64,000 bases of DNA from Nereocystis luetkeana (Eukaryota; Sar; Phaeophyceae; Laminariales; Laminariaceae). Under the pieces are notes generated by a model. The model saw only the letters and a program-made list of their open reading frames with translations, ran no database searches and had not been told where the DNA came from. A program made the position numbers and the translations under genes. The DNA is taken from NCBI GenBank assembly GCA_031213475.1, contig JARUPZ010000037.1, positions 1,488,001 to 1,552,000 on the forward strand, written 5' to 3'. Positions 10,560 to 21,529 of this stretch are shown piece by piece (the stretch's first letter is position 1; each line of letters opens with the position of its first letter).

Positions 10560-10990
10560 CGTTCGATCCCTCCTTTCATAGAATGTATATCTATGTAATG
10601 TCTGTCGTATCCAGTACGATGACACGGCATTGCTTTGCCTACTCCGCTACGTGCATAGCAATGTACTGCTGTACGTAGTATCTCTGTGTCGTACCGCGTG
10701 ACACGTATGATGACACACCCCCTAGGCCCTAGGACTATTTTCAGCGCTGGGTTTCTCCACAACGGGGAGGGCGTACTGAATACGATCAGCGATGCGTCTA
10801 CGCAACCTTCTCGACGAAATAAATGAAATGTTTCCAAAGCCACCATTTTGGTCGTGTGCGCATGTTTGGGAGGAAACCGGGCCTAAAATTGGTCCCAGGG
10901 TGTGCGTTATCTTGATTATAGTACCTGGTAGTTTGGTGACCACATAACTTAGTATCTGTCGAAGATGGAAGAATCGGCAAGGACGAACGG
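10560..10990 (-). repeat. Dispersed repeat B copy interrupted by repeat E
   Basis: The left part (about 10560-10707) carries the reverse of CAGAGATACTACG and TACGACAG. The right part (about 10925-10990) carries the reverse of CGATTCTTCCATC and TGGTCAC. In intact repeat B copies (13000-13200) these are adjacent. The intervening 10708-10925 matches repeat E of 28715-29200, so E inserted into B. This copy also holds a TACTGCTGTA word at the B-internal TA site. Confidence 0.6.
10708..10925 (+). repeat. Dispersed repeat E, nested in repeat B
   Basis: Shares with 28715-29200 the blocks GGACTATTT.CAGCG, GGGCGTACTGAATACGA, CAACCTTCTCGACGAAA, TTTCCAAAGCCACCATTTT and a final GGGTGTGCGT.ATCT.GATTATA. 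Function and class unknown. A TACCTGGTA word marks its right end. Confidence 0.6.
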
Positions 10991-11002
10991 ACACCAACTG
11001 CC

Positions 11003-11342
11003 GGTCGCCCCGGTGGTTCAAGTGGTTAACCTCGAATTCTACTTGTTTGAGTCCTGGGTTCGAGCCCTAGGAGGGTCGGACTTTGACTTTATTTGCAAAA
11101 ATAAAAAAAAGGGATTCAATTGTTGAGAGCGCCTTGCAGCGTGGGTAGGCACAATTCGATGCGAGTCGACGAGGGAAGAAAAGGCTGAAATCTTCTCGCG
11201 ATAAAAATGAAGGCACGTACCGTAGCGGGAAGGGGGGAGAAGAGCCTGCTATGTGACCCCGGATCTGAGTTACGAGTTGGAAGGAGAGAGAGAAGAAGAT
11301 GTGCGAAGATAATGAATGGGATGGAAAAAAAAAAAAAAAAAA
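11003..11342 (+). mobile_element. SINE-C, full length (tRNA-derived head, poly-A tail)
   Basis: The 5' 75 bp look like a tRNA-derived pol III promoter: GGTGGTTCAAGTGG (A box) and GGGTTCGAGCCC (B box) about 35 bp apart. The body (AGTCGACGAGGGAAGAAAAG, GCACGTACCG, CCCCGGATCTGAGTTACG, GAGAAGAAGATGTGCG) follows, and a run of 19 A ends the element. 5'-truncated copies of the body are at 2660, 14583, 19955, 20620 and 52001. Such elements are transcribed by RNA polymerase III and moved by a LINE's machinery. Confidence 0.8.
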
Positions 11343-11389
11343 AACTACTATTATTATTAATTAATAATAGTTGTTTGTGTGTCTGTTCT

Positions 11390-11905
11390 TCACATTAAAC
11401 CGTTCTTTCTACCCGTCGACATCCAGCACAACCAGTGTCCGTGCCAATTCTCCGTGCCGACGCAGACGGGTAGATAGATAGGGTATGATGTGAAGAACAC
11501 ACACATATCATACGAGTTTTGATCTGTTCATGTTTGTGTACCTGCCGAGTATCGTGCTGTACATGTACAATATCACCGTTTGTAGGAACAATAATACCGT
11601 TGATTTGTTTCTCTATTTTATAGAATGTGTATGTCGTGCCTGTCGTATCTAGTATGATGAACATGGCATTTCATTGCCCACTGCTGTGCTTACTGCATAT
11701 ACGCACGTGGCAACGTAGTATCTCTGTGGCGTAGCTTTGTGACCACAGAACTTGTATTTTTTCTAGGATTGAAGAATCGGCACGGGCACTGGTTGTACTG
11801 GATGTGTGTGTGTGGCACGGGCACTGGTTGTGCTGGATGTGTGTGTGTGGCACGGGCACTGGTTGTGCTGGATGTCGACGGGTAGAAAGAACGGTTTAAT
11901 GTTGG
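11390..11905 (-). repeat. Dispersed repeat B copies (head fragment and full copy)
   Basis: A plus-strand head fragment (CCGTTCTTTCTACCCGTCGA) lies at about 11390-11440, followed by a minus-strand copy to about 11905. In the second, GTGTGTGTGTGGCACGGGCA and the CACTGGTTGTGCTGGATG block are triplicated (11783-11880) in place of the single CAACCAGTGTC of other copies. No coding function. Confidence 0.65.
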
Positions 11906-11959
11906 GAACACACACATACGACACAGGCGACTGATGATGAAGCAAATGAAAAAACATCA

Positions 11960-12280
11960 ACTATTTAATATACCTGGTCACATGACATACATATATACAT
12001 CCATACATACATATATGATGGAAACAATGAAATGATAAAATGATGGAATTATTAATCGCGGAAATAAGAAACAATGATGGGAGTTGATCGTAGAAAAAAT
12101 AATGGAAATAATTGTGGCTTTCTTTGATGGTGGCATTGATGCTGGCATGCTGGTTGATGTGACTGCGACTACATCCTCAACTTTCCTTTGTTGAAGTATA
12201 TCAAAAGGCAATGACCAAAAACAAGTTCTCCTCTGTTTGTTTGCGGTGGTTTTGTCCTATATAGCTTGTTTTCTGTATGC
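11960..12280. other. Gene-free interval
   Basis: AT-rich, with a short CATACATA run at about 11982-12013. No gene, repeat of known family or RNA gene seen. Confidence 0.4.
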
Positions 12281-12606
12281 CGGCGTCCCCTGTGGCTTGG
12301 TAGGTGATCCGCGTGGCTTCTGATATCAACTCAGTGGACTCGAGTCTCACCGAGTGCATACTCGTCGGGACTTTTTCTTCTACTATTAATAGCGGAAAGC
12401 GCGAGAGCGTGAGTTATTAATAGCAACGTTCTATGAAAATCGACGAGCAGTCGGAATGCTGAACCCTGTGCGCGATCAAATGAAGGCATGTACGGGGGGG
12501 AAGAAGCGACGACACCTGTGACCACGGCTTTTGTCCAGGAGATCGCTGAGGGTAAAACCTGATGGGACTGTGTAAAAGCGACGATGAAAAAAAAAAATGA
12601 AAAATA
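12281..12606 (+). mobile_element. SINE-S, near full length (tRNA-derived)
   Basis: The head GGCGTCCCC.GTGGCTTGGTAGG with a B-box-like GGACTCGAGTCTCACCGAG is followed by a body with GCGGAAAGCGCGAGAGCG, AATCGACGAGCAGT, AATGAAGGCA and CCACGGCTTTTGTCCAGG, and an A-rich tail near 12585-12606. Copies on the minus strand lie at 15228-15499 and 21530-21785. Two TATTAATA octamers sit in the body (12384-12391 and near 12414). At the first site the related copy near 19923 has a plain TA. Confidence 0.8.
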
Positions 12607-12659
12607 AACGTCTGCCACATCTTTTTCAAATAATGTGCATGTATGCCGTTCTTGTCGTG

Positions 12660-13205
12660 TCCAGTGTGTGTGCTCTTCGTTTTTTCTACCTTTTAGAACC
12701 GCGGTCCCGTTTTGGGGACAAACTACATAGAGTTAGACTGCTTTGTCCCCAAAACGGGACTGCGGTCCTAAAGGGGTTGACATCCAGCACAACTAGTAGT
12801 AGTGTCTGTGTGCCGATTCTTCTATCCTATTAATACGTAGAGATATACAAGTTCTGGGGTCACAAAGCTACACCACAGCAGAGATACTATTGTATCATAC
12901 GTTCGTGCGTTGCCACGTGTATGCAGTAACAGTCACGTAACCACAGCTGCAGTGTGTGTGTGTGTGTGTGTTCTTCACATTAAACCGTTCTTTCTACCCG
13001 TCGACATCCAGCACAACCAGTGTCCGTGCCGATTCTTCCATCCTAGAAGAGATACAAGTTCTGTGGTCACAAAGCTACGCCACAGAGATACTACGTTGCC
13101 ACGTGTGCAGTGTGAACTGCAGTGGGCAATGCAAAGCCATGTCATCATACTAGATACGACAGGCACGACATACGCAATCTATGAAATAGTGAAACGAAAA
13201 GAAAC
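12660..13205 (+). repeat. Two tandem copies of dispersed repeat B
   Basis: The first copy (about 12660-12955) is split by the hairpin MITE. The second (about 12972-13205) is intact, running from TTCACATTAAACCG through CCCGTCGACATCCAGCACAA and TCACAAAGCTACGCC to ATACTAGATACGACAGGCA and CTATGAAATAG. The second copy is the best reference for the family because its internal CAGAGATACTACG site is uninterrupted. Confidence 0.75.
12689..12776. mobile_element. Hairpin MITE, family P (piggyBac-like), copy 1
   Basis: Near-perfect inverted repeat: TTTTAGAACCGCGGTCCCG ... CGGGACTGCGGTCCTAAA, with TTTGGGGACAAA near the centre. It interrupts a repeat B copy between CTACC and GGTTGACATCC. Related copies at 32741-32847 (flanked by TTAA), 35607-35693 and 38113-38225. 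Non-coding. Confidence 0.75.
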
Positions 13206-13734
13206 AATCAAAGAGAAAACAAAACAAGGTAGACAAGTCGAAAAAGAAAAAGAAGAAAAATGAAAGCAAAATCTAAGAGAAACAATCTGTCGTGCCCCCC
13301 CCCCCGCAGGCGAGGTGGCCTACACTTGAAAAAGAACGAGCTGGAAAAAAGAAGAAATAACAAAAGACACCACTGCTTGTGAACAGAGTAAGACAAAGAA
13401 CCAAGGAGAAAGTAACAAGGAAAAATAACAAAGGGGAAATAACAGGCAGACCAAAGCCCAAAGCACCTTCTAGGTGGCGGCAGCAGCTTGTGGTACGAGT
13501 AGTATAGCCAGGTTCTCCCTGCTAATCCGCCTGGTACCTTGCTACCCAGACTGCCGTCTCCGCCCTGCGTTCGTCAACTATGCCCAGCCCCTTGGCGTCA
13601 GACAATACGAGCCGAGCAGAGCAGGTTCGTCTTCCAACCACGCCACACGGCTCCTTGAGTACGGCTTATCAATCAGAAAAGGAAGAGGAAGAGAAAAAAT
13701 GAAATGAAAATCACGGAGAGTCAGCGCAAGAGAG

Positions 13735-13768
<34 letters not shown>

Positions 13769-14010
13769 GTAGTGGACAATACAATGACATCTTCATCATA
13801 CTGGATACGACAGGCACGACAACATATTCTATGAAATAGAGAAACCAAAGAAAACAAGAAAATAAGAAACAAGGTTTTTGTGTTTTGGTTCTTACAAATC
13901 GAGAGAGAAAAAAAGAAGAAGAAATAAATAAAAATAGAAGAAAACAAACCGTCGTGCCCCCCCCGCAGGGGATGTGGCAGACACTTGAAAATCACGAGCT
14001 GGAAAAAAAA
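13206..14010. repeat. Purine-rich repeat mosaic with LINE-tail fragment
   Basis: A-rich/G-rich sequence. A reverse LINE tail module (GGTACCTTGCTACCCAGAC...) lies at about 13488-13620. A 35-bp poly-A tract starts at 13736, and the repeat B 3' end is at about 13770-13850. A twice-occurring module with GTCGTGCCCCCC, GCAGG and ACACTTGAAAA...GAGCTGG appears at about 13285-13345 and 13945-14005. No gene seen. Confidence 0.6.
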
Positions 14011-14084
14011 TGAAAGAAGAAAACCCCCCTATATACCAGGTATATATACTTGTTGTGCGATGACATGTCATTATTGCTTTGGTT

Positions 14085-14260
14085 GCCTACTTTTCTTCCT
14101 GCGTAACAATGTAGTACCAGGTATCTCTGTGTCGTACTTTGTAACCACAGAGATTGTTGTTGTACGTATCTCCGTGGGATTAAAGAATCGGCACGGACAC
14201 TGGTCGTGCTGGATGTCGACGGGCAGGAAGAACGCGGTCCAATGTGAGAATGAAGAACAC
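14085..14260 (-). repeat. Dispersed repeat B copy (minus)
   Basis: Reverse copy of repeat B. Its internal site reads CAGAGATACCTGGTACTAC on the minus strand, where the reference copy at 13084-13095 reads CAGAGATACTAC. This is a clean 7-bp insertion at a TA. Confidence 0.75.
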
Positions 14261-14394
14261 ACACAATACCCCGCGTTGCGTCGTGAGTCAAAAACAACAG
14301 GCAGGCAGGCAGGTGCACGCTGGCCGAGAGTCCAAATAACGCACCACCCCACGAGCCATCACGAGTCACGTTGTGCGTTGCATGGCTTGTATGT

Positions 14395-14845
14395 GTGTTC
14401 TTCACATTAAACCGTTCTTTCTACCCGTCGACATCCAGCACAACCAGTGTCCGTGCCGATTCTTCAATCCTAGAAGAGATGCAAGTTATGTGGTCACAAA
14501 GTTACGCCACAGAGATACTACGTTGCCACATACCACGTACCAGGTATGCCGTAAGCACAGCACAGACAGGGCAATGCAATGCGTAGGCACAATTCGATGC
14601 GAGTCGACGAGGGAAGAAAAGGCTGAAATCTTCTCGCGATAAAAAATGAAGGCACGTACCGTAGCGGGAAGGGGGGAGAAGAGCCTGCTATGTGAACCCG
14701 GATCTGAGTTACGAGTTGGAAGGAGAGAGAGAAGAAGATGTGCGAAGATAATGAATGGGATGAGAAGAAGAAGAAATGCCATGGCATCATACTAGATACG
14801 ACAGGCACGACATACACATTCTATGAAATAGAGAAACGAAAGGAA
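14395..14845 (+). repeat. Dispersed repeat B copy carrying a nested SINE-C
   Basis: Repeat B runs from 14395 to 14582 and resumes at 14775 (CATCATACTAGATACGACAG, then CTATGAAATAG). The interval 14583-14774 is a 5'-truncated SINE-C. Confidence 0.8.
14583..14774 (+). mobile_element. SINE-C, 5'-truncated, with AATGC target duplication
   Basis: Starts at GTAGGCACAATTCGATGCGA, inside the SINE-C body, and ends in GAATGGGATGAGAAGAAGA. AATGC precedes (14578-14582) and follows (14775-14779), a short target duplication within repeat B. The truncation point and duplication are what LINE-driven target-primed insertion leaves. Confidence 0.75.
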
Positions 14846-15227
14846 ACAAACAGCAGTAGTACGTGCTTTTGTCCGTTGTATACGAGTACATGAATGAATG
14901 CGCAAACGCGCATACCCAGGTGCGCATAGTGGTTGAACATCCTGTGAAAACAGTTTTCTTTTAGAGGCATGGTGAAAGCGCTTGGAAGCAAGCGAAAGAA
15001 CAGACGAGTCGTCGCAGCACAGCAGTGAAACACAAAGTAGTCCGTAGGGAAGTGGTTAAGCAAAACAAGTCACCAAAGAAAGCTGAAAGCCAGCCAGAAT
15101 ATCAACATCCAGGTGTACCTTGTGTCGTTTCCTATGTCCTTATTATGCCTCAAAAAGATGTACGCTGTCCATTCGGCTCATCACGTGGGTCGTGGGGTGT
15201 GTGTGTTTGATTGAATTGACCGTTCTT

Positions 15228-15499
15228 TTTCAACCGTCACAAGTGTCGTCCCTCCTGCCCCCCGGTACGTGCCTTCATTTTTATCGCGCATACGTTCAGC
15301 ATTCCCACTGCTCGTCGATTTTCATCGAATGTTGCCAAGTCACGAAACTCGCGCTTTCCGCTATTAATAGTAATTTTTTGTGTGAGAAAAAGAGCCTCGT
15401 ACGAGTGTGCACTCGGTGAGATTCGAACCCACGGAATTGATCTTATTACTTTGAAGCAGGCATGCGGACCACATACGAAGCCGCCGGGGACGCCGGCTG
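15228..15499 (-). mobile_element. SINE-S copy (minus)
   Basis: Read on the minus strand: head GGCGTCCCCGGCGGCTTCG, B-box GTGGGTTCGAATCTCACCGAG, then GCGGAAAGCGCGAG and GACGAGCAGTGGGAATGC, to GGGACGACACTTGTGAC near 15230. It carries TATTAATA (15362-15369) at the same SINE position as the 12281 copy. Confidence 0.8.
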
Positions 15500-15610
15500 T
15501 ACCTGTTTATGAGTCAAAACGGATCAGGCATACTTTTTTTTGGTATCGCCCTGAAGAAAACAAGGTATAAAAAGCGCTTTCGCCAAAGGTAGTCGACCGC
15601 GCGTCCGACG

Positions 15611-15611
15611 T

Positions 15612-15688
<77 letters not shown>

Positions 15689-15692
15689 GCTG

Positions 15693-15729
<37 letters not shown>

Positions 15730-15796
15730 CACTCCTGCTGCTGCTACTACTACTACTAGTAACTACTACTACTACTACTTACTACTACTACTACTC

Positions 15797-15831
<35 letters not shown>

Positions 15832-15836
15832 GTTGT
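15611..15836. repeat. (TAC)n trinucleotide microsatellite
   Basis: About 220 bp of TAC/CTA repeats with a few TGC and TCC variants. Open frames across it code for homopolymers and are artefacts. Confidence 0.97.
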
Positions 15837-15839
15837 AGC

Positions 15840-16440
15840 ATTGCTCCCGGTGGGGAATATTCTGAGATCTACCCCCAACATGTTCAGATTGATGCTACTG
15901 CTGTATTAAAATGGTATACTCCAATGGATCCTACTGGGTATAACATACTTCGGCTCATTCTTGTCAGAGAGCTTTTTTCCAGAAATATTTGAGATGTGTA
16001 TCAAGAAACGGAGGCGTTCTGTCACTATTCGTGAAATTCTCCAGAATAAGGAAAACAGATTCGTTGCGTTCGTATCGGAGAGTGTTTCTTCCATAATTTC
16101 CAAAGTTTTGAAATAATTGGAGATATGTATCAATATACGGAGGCGTTCTGCTACTATTCGTGGAATTTTTCAGAAGCAAAAAAAAAACAAGTTAATTAAA
16201 TTTCACGTACTTGGAAAAAAAAACAGGAAACAGGAAAACATGGAAGATTTAAAAATTGCGCGAAGACAAAGCGGAAATTATGGGGGGAAAACTCTCCGAT
16301 AAGAATTACCCTTTATTTAGGGAACATATCAGGAATCTGGAAGATTGAAAAAGTGCGCGAAAAAAACATTGAGATTATGGAAAAAAAGCTCTCCGATAAA
16401 AACGATTAAAGCTCGACATTTTCAGCTGTAAAGCAGTGTA
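15840..16440. repeat. Dispersed repeat D, two related segments
   Basis: Contains GATGTGTATCAAGAAACGGAGG...TATTCGTGAAATTCTCCAG (about 15990-16045) and a second, diverged occurrence (about 16121-16175). The reverse complement lies at 28930-28995. The flanks contain repeated CTCTCCGATAA blocks. Unknown class; no gene. Confidence 0.55.
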
Positions 16441-16555
16441 GTACCTGGTAATAAATAGCGTAATTATAGTTCAGGATGTGATTAGGAGGAGCTGTAATAA
16501 AATGTTTGTTTGTGGCCGACCAGTCAGTCGCTCCATCCGTAGCGCAAGCTCTCTA

Positions 16556-16639
16556 TACATGCATACATACATACATACATACATACATACATACATACAT
16601 ACATACATACATACATACATACATACATACATACATAAA

Positions 16640-16670
<31 letters not shown>
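16556..16670. repeat. (CATA)n tetranucleotide microsatellite
   Basis: About 28 CATA units with one TAAA interruption. A (GAT)n run follows at about 16772-16797. Confidence 0.97.
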
Positions 16671-16679
16671 CATTATCCA

Positions 16680-17490
16680 GGGAGGGGTAGTCTGGAGGGC
16701 TGTCATGTGCAGGTCCGGGTGGGATGAGGTCGGCAAGTGATGAGGGTGGCAAGCAAGAGCAAGAAGAGCGTGACGATGATGATGATGATGATGATGCTGT
16801 GAGAAAATGGTCCCATTGCTTTCAATATTCAGTCGCACACAGCAGCAGCAATAATAGTATTATAGTAGGAGTGACACAGCAACAGTGACGCATCACAGCA
16901 GCAGCAGTAGTGTCATGCAGTGGACACACCAGTGCTAGATATGCGTCCTACGGTTTAAGAGAGGCGTGTGTGAGCTACGGTTTTAGAGAGGTCGGTGTAT
17001 GGTTGCACCTACAGCTGCTGCAGTATATATATATACGTCGCATGCTGCAGTGGTACTGCTGCTGTCTGCTGTTTTGTCAAGTATGACTCTTACCTGAGCT
17101 ACGGAGAGCTTTATGCCTCGGCCTGACCCAAGCCCTGCCTCTCTTTGAGATATAGTCATCCATCGCTTAACCTGATCATCATGAGCAATCTTGCGGCCTA
17201 TTAATAGTTAATATGAAGGTGAATGACGAATTATTGCATAGCAAAACACTACCAGGGTATTAATGACGATAAGCCATGCCTTATTGGTGGGGGTTAATGT
17301 TGATAGTTTCGCCCCGCCAGTCACAAATATTGGCCTTGATATACTACGCGTACCCCTACCATATTAATCGTACGCCTACCAACGCCTACAAACACCTACA
17401 AACACCTACACAAGGGCGGGCGGAGGGGGGGGGCAAAATAAACCCCCACCTATAGTCTAGTTCCGAGTGATTTTCCGCTCGAAAAGTGGG
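16680..17490. other. Gene-free interval
   Basis: Scattered CAGCAG and ATATATAT runs, one CTATTAATAG (17198-17207) and a short tandem of ACCTACAAAC-like words near 17383-17410. No gene or RNA gene seen. Confidence 0.4.
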
Positions 17491-17499
17491 TGCAAAGCA

Positions 17500-18075
17500 A
17501 CTCTACAGCGGCGGGGGGAGGGGGTGTACTCTATAGGAGAGATGTACTCGATATCATGCATGGCCGTAATCGTTTGACCATAGACCCTCGCATCCCTACA
17601 ATACCGGGACGGAGCATGTCGGGTTTTCACCGACCAGGCAGGCATTGCTTGCACCAAACGCGAAGCGCCGTGAGGTGTCTGGCGAGTCGCATGAAGGGTG
17701 AGCTGCAACCTACTAAGAACCGCTTTTGAGGCTGACTTATATATATATGGATGACAGCTTCAATGAGTTGATTTAATTCCCAGTGTGGGCATTTCCAGAG
17801 ACAGCAATGGGGTTACTATGTAACTGCCTCCTGGTAGGTGTCTCACCATAATAAGCACTACGTGATACGATCATTCTCACTTGTGCGGAGTCAAGATTGT
17901 TCACCTCGCACAAACGATCTAGCTCGACAACCAGCTGTGACCGACCGCCAATAAAAAAAACGGTACCCTGGTTGTCTAGCTCACGTAGTGAGCGGCATGC
18001 TTTACAGTGTCGTTGCCAACCGACGCCAACCCAACCTATATAAGGCGGAGGGTGGAGGGGGGGGGGGGGGGGGGC
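17500..18075 (-). repeat. Dispersed repeat A, longest copy
   Basis: Reverse complement of 132-648 over nearly its whole length, including GGGTTGGCGTCGGTTGGCAA, CATGCCGCTCACTACGTGAG and the core. A poly-G run (18057-18074) lies directly at its outer end. The comparison defines repeat A as about 0.55 kb. Confidence 0.8.
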
Positions 18076-18079
18076 GTCT

Positions 18080-18500
18080 CACACCCCGGACCGTGCTTCG
18101 TATATCACATGAGACAAGAAGCCGGTAACGCTTCGCGCTTGACACCTTTCCTCGATCCCACCCGGTTTTGGGCCCTCGCAATTGACCCTGGATTATTGAT
18201 TATTACATACCTACCACGCTGTAGTAGGTACCGGGTACTGTATGTACGAAGTATATACTTAATTCAAATAAATGGCACCCGCAGGCCGCAGCGCAGGTGA
18301 GAGAGCGCAGTGACTGATCGGCCACGAAAAAATTACCAGGTACCTGATATGGTGCAACTTCCACACACACACACCTTGGTGTACAACTAAGTATGGGCTA
18401 CTTACTTACTTGTATGAAGTCATGATATGATATGATATGACATTATATGATATGTGACGGGTTATTTTTTTCCAGGGCTTTTCTCGGGTCACGTGGTGTT
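18080..18500. other. Gene-free interval
   Basis: Includes an ATGATAT microsatellite (about 18422-18450), a CACACACACACA run and one TACCAGGTA word (18333). No gene seen. Confidence 0.4.
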
Positions 18501-18509
18501 CAAAATGTC

Positions 18510-19372
18510 ACGGGTCGTGACGGGTCGGGTCAGGAATTGTTCAAAATATCACCGGTCGGGTCGGGTCGGGTCGGGTCAAGAGGATTTCAAATCTCGTGGG
18601 TCGGGTCAGGTTTTTGGGTCAAGAGTTTTTCAGATCTCACCGGTCGGGTCGGGTCGGGTCGGGTCAAGAGGTGATGAAAATCTCACGGGTCGGGTCAGGT
18701 CATGACCCGCGAGAAGCGGATCACTCGCGGGTCGGGCCAGCATGACCCGCGAGTTGTTTTCTACTGACCCGCGCATTTGGCTCGCGGATCCGACACTTGA
18801 ATCACTTCCCGCTCTCTTACCCAACGGCTTCTCTCGTACCAATACTCAATAATACTCCTTTCGTATCATATTCAAACATTAAAACACCACCAAATTCATA
18901 CTTGGAGGTATAAGTTTTTAAAACACCACCAAATTCATACTTCGAAGTATGCGCATGCCCGCATCCATCTGTACCCACTGCAGCCAGGTCATATATCGCT
19001 GCGGGGTACTAACATTAACATTAAATTATTTTTGAAGTGCCGACACACACACGGGCCAGATCCACGGGTCGAACCCTCGGATCAGGATAAATGGTGCCGC
19101 GGGTCAAGGTGATCCGACCCGCATGAAACCCGTGTCTCACGGGTCAATCGGAAGGTGGCGGGTCGGGTCGGGTCGGGCCAGGAGGTTTTGAAATCTCGCG
19201 GGTCGGGTCGGATCGGGTTGGGTCAGGAGTTTTTCGAATCTCACGGGTCGGGTCGAGTCGGGTCAAGAAATCTCGCAGGTCGGGTCGGGTCAGGTCAACA
19301 TACCTCAATTTTCGCGGGTCGGGTCGGGTCGGGTCAGCTGACCCGACCCGACCCGTGAGGTTGGTCCTGACC
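18510..19372. repeat. GGGTC-based minisatellite in two blocks
   Basis: Pentamer GGGTC runs (up to four in a row) are separated by spacers such as AAGAGGATTTCAAATCTC and AGGAGTTTTTCGAATCTC, giving an irregular unit of about 55-65 bp. Blocks are 18510-18790 and 19050-19372. The second ends in an inverted GACCC run (19334-19355), making a strong hairpin. It keeps an open frame on the plus strand (GRVGSGQE-type peptide) only because the repeat lacks stop codons. Confidence 0.85.
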
Positions 19373-19424
19373 CGCGAAAAGCCCTGTTTTTTTCATTCTA
19401 TTATTTTTCGTTTCTTTCGTCTTC

Positions 19425-19680
19425 TCTCTTTCGTAGAATGCGTGCGTCGTGCCTGTCGTACCCAGTACGATGACATGGCATTGCGTTGCTTTGTCTACTC
19501 TGCTTACTGCATACCAGGTACCTGGTAGCAATGTAATATCTGTATTAGGCGTATAGTTTTGTCACCACAGAACTTTTGTACCAGTTTCTCTCTATTCATA
19601 GGATTGAAGGAACGCCACGGACACTGTGGTTATTGTGCTGGATGTCGACGGGTACGAGTAGCAAGAACGGTTTAATGTGG
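19425..19680 (-). repeat. Dispersed repeat B copy (minus)
   Basis: Reverse copy with CGTCGTGCCTGTCGTA, TGTCACCACAGAACTT and the GGTTTAATGTG end. The internal TA site carries a doubled word TACCAGGTACCTGGTAGC (19506-19523). Confidence 0.75.
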
Positions 19681-19739
19681 AGAACACACCCACTTTTTTT
19701 TCTCATATTTTTTTCTCGTCGCTTTTTTACTTTTTTTTA

Positions 19740-20295
19740 AACTCGTACAGGCAGGAGAGGTTTTACCCTCAGCGATCTCCTGGACAAGCCGTGGTCACAG
19801 GTGTCGTCCCTTCTCTCCCCCGGTACGCGCCTTCATTTTCATCGCCCATAGGTTTCAGCATTCCGAGTGCTCGTCGATTTTCGTCGAATATTGTCAGCTC
19901 ACGCTCTCCTCGCGCTCTACGCTATTTTTTTATTTTTTTTTCATCCCATTCATTATCTTCGCACATCTTCTTCTCTCTCTCCTTCCAACTCGTAACTCAG
20001 ATCCGGGTCACATAGCAGGCTCTTCTCCCCCCTTCCCGCTACGGTACGTGCCTTCATTTTTTATCGCGAGAAGATTTCAGCCTTTTCTTCCCTCGTCGAC
20101 TCGCATCGAATTGTGCCTACCCACGCTGCAAGGCGCTCTCAACAATTGAATCCTAATGCCTATACCTGGTACATTTTTTTTATACAAACAAGTCCTTCCG
20201 GGTACGTACGTATGTATGCACTCGGTGTGAGGCTTGAACCCACGAAATTGATATTGGTAGGGACGCAGACCACCTACCAAGCCACCACTCTATGA
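19740..20295 (-). mobile_element. Composite SINE region (SINE-S and SINE-C parts)
   Basis: On the minus strand: a tRNA-like head with GGTGGCTTGGTAGGTGG and GTGGGTTCAAGCCTCACACC (20216-20295), then a SINE-C body (about 19955-20155), then a SINE-S tail (about 19745-19925) that includes AATCGACGAGCACTCGGAATGC. Its SINE-S part has a plain TA at 19923-19924, where the copies at 12281 and 15228 have TATTAATA. Confidence 0.65.
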
Positions 20296-20619
20296 TTCCC
20301 ACATTAAATCCAAGTATATCCCCCCCAAAATTGTAGTTCTATACGAAAAGTTACAGAAACAAAGAGAAAGGTCGCTGAAGGCTATCGTCTTATGATCGTA
20401 TCGTGCTTGGGGTTATATTAATAGTTGTTCAAATATATCGACCAGGTATCATAGTTTACGCTCAGTACGTATATATATTACGATTAATTCGTAGCGTACC
20501 AGGTAGTTTTTTGTTTGATGTTTTTGTTTATGATATTCGCCCTGTTTATCTCCTCTCGCTCTCTCCTACCTGGTACTAATTATCAATCAATCAATCAATC
20601 AATCGATCAATCAATAGTC

Positions 20620-20850
20620 GTGACTCAGATCCGGATGGGTCACATAGCAGGCTCTTCCCCCTCCCCCCCCTCCACCATCTCGAAAGGGATGCGTGGTCAA
20701 TGGTCAAACGACTAAGGCAAGCAACAAATGAGTACGCCCCCCCTTCCACCCCCCCTTCCACCACGGTTCGAGCCTTGATTGCGAGTTTTATCGCGGCGAG
20801 AAAACTTCAGCCTTTCCTTCCCTTCTCGGCTCGCGTCCGATCGAGAAGAA
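20620..20850 (-). repeat. Diverged SINE-C fragment (minus)
   Basis: Reverse matches to CCGGATCTGAGT(C/T)ACGA, GCCTGCTATGTGAC and GAAGGAAAGGCTGAAGTTTTC. It is interrupted near 20690-20760 by a repeat F fragment (AAGGCAAGCAACAAATGAGT). An (ATCA)n run precedes it (20578-20612). Confidence 0.55.
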
Positions 20851-20859
20851 AATCGATGG

Positions 20860-21525
20860 ATCTGCACTCGTATCTCGTATTCAATCATGTGCGTAAGTTA
20901 ATTATGTTTTCGTGATCTTTGGCTTCCTTCTCTTTCGCCTTGATTTTTCTCTGGGGTTTTGGTTTTTTCCGACACTGTACAGCTGCAGTAAAGTGACCAC
21001 GAAGTCGAACGATACGTGAGGAGTCCACAGCAGTTGACCTGGAGATTTTCAGAAGGCAACTAAATGCTAAACATACCTCGCACTGGTAATACGGGGGTCC
21101 ATGGTAATACATATTTAATCATATTAGTAGTAATGTACACCAGGTAGTACGTACCTGGTATTACATACCTGGTACAAGTAATACATTCTTAATGAGGGCA
21201 TTTTTTTTTTTTTCAATTGTCACTTTTACTTTCCAGCCTAACTCGTAGGAGCTTTTACCCTCAACGAGATTCTGGACAAGCCGTATAGTCACAGTTGTTT
21301 TGTTTTTTTTGCTTAGCTTCATCTTTTTTTTTAGGTTTTTGTCTGCTATTAATAGTCTCCTTTTTGCTTGCCTGGTGTCCGCAGTGGTGGAGTGCGTATG
21401 CTTGTTTTTTGTTTTTGCCTCTGTTTTTACTTGAGGTATTTCTTCCACTCCAGAGTTATTGGAGCCTGTCCTGCGACCACGGATTGCATTGTATTGTGAG
21501 TTAATGTGAGAACAACAACAACAAC
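20860..21525. other. Gene-free interval with TA-bounded words
   Basis: A detached SINE-S tail fragment lies at 21240-21290 (TTTTACCCTCAACGAGATTC). Three ACCAGGTA/TACCTGGTA words cluster at 21140-21175, and a CTATTAATAG at 21346-21355. No gene seen. Confidence 0.45.
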
Positions 21526-21529
21526 AACG

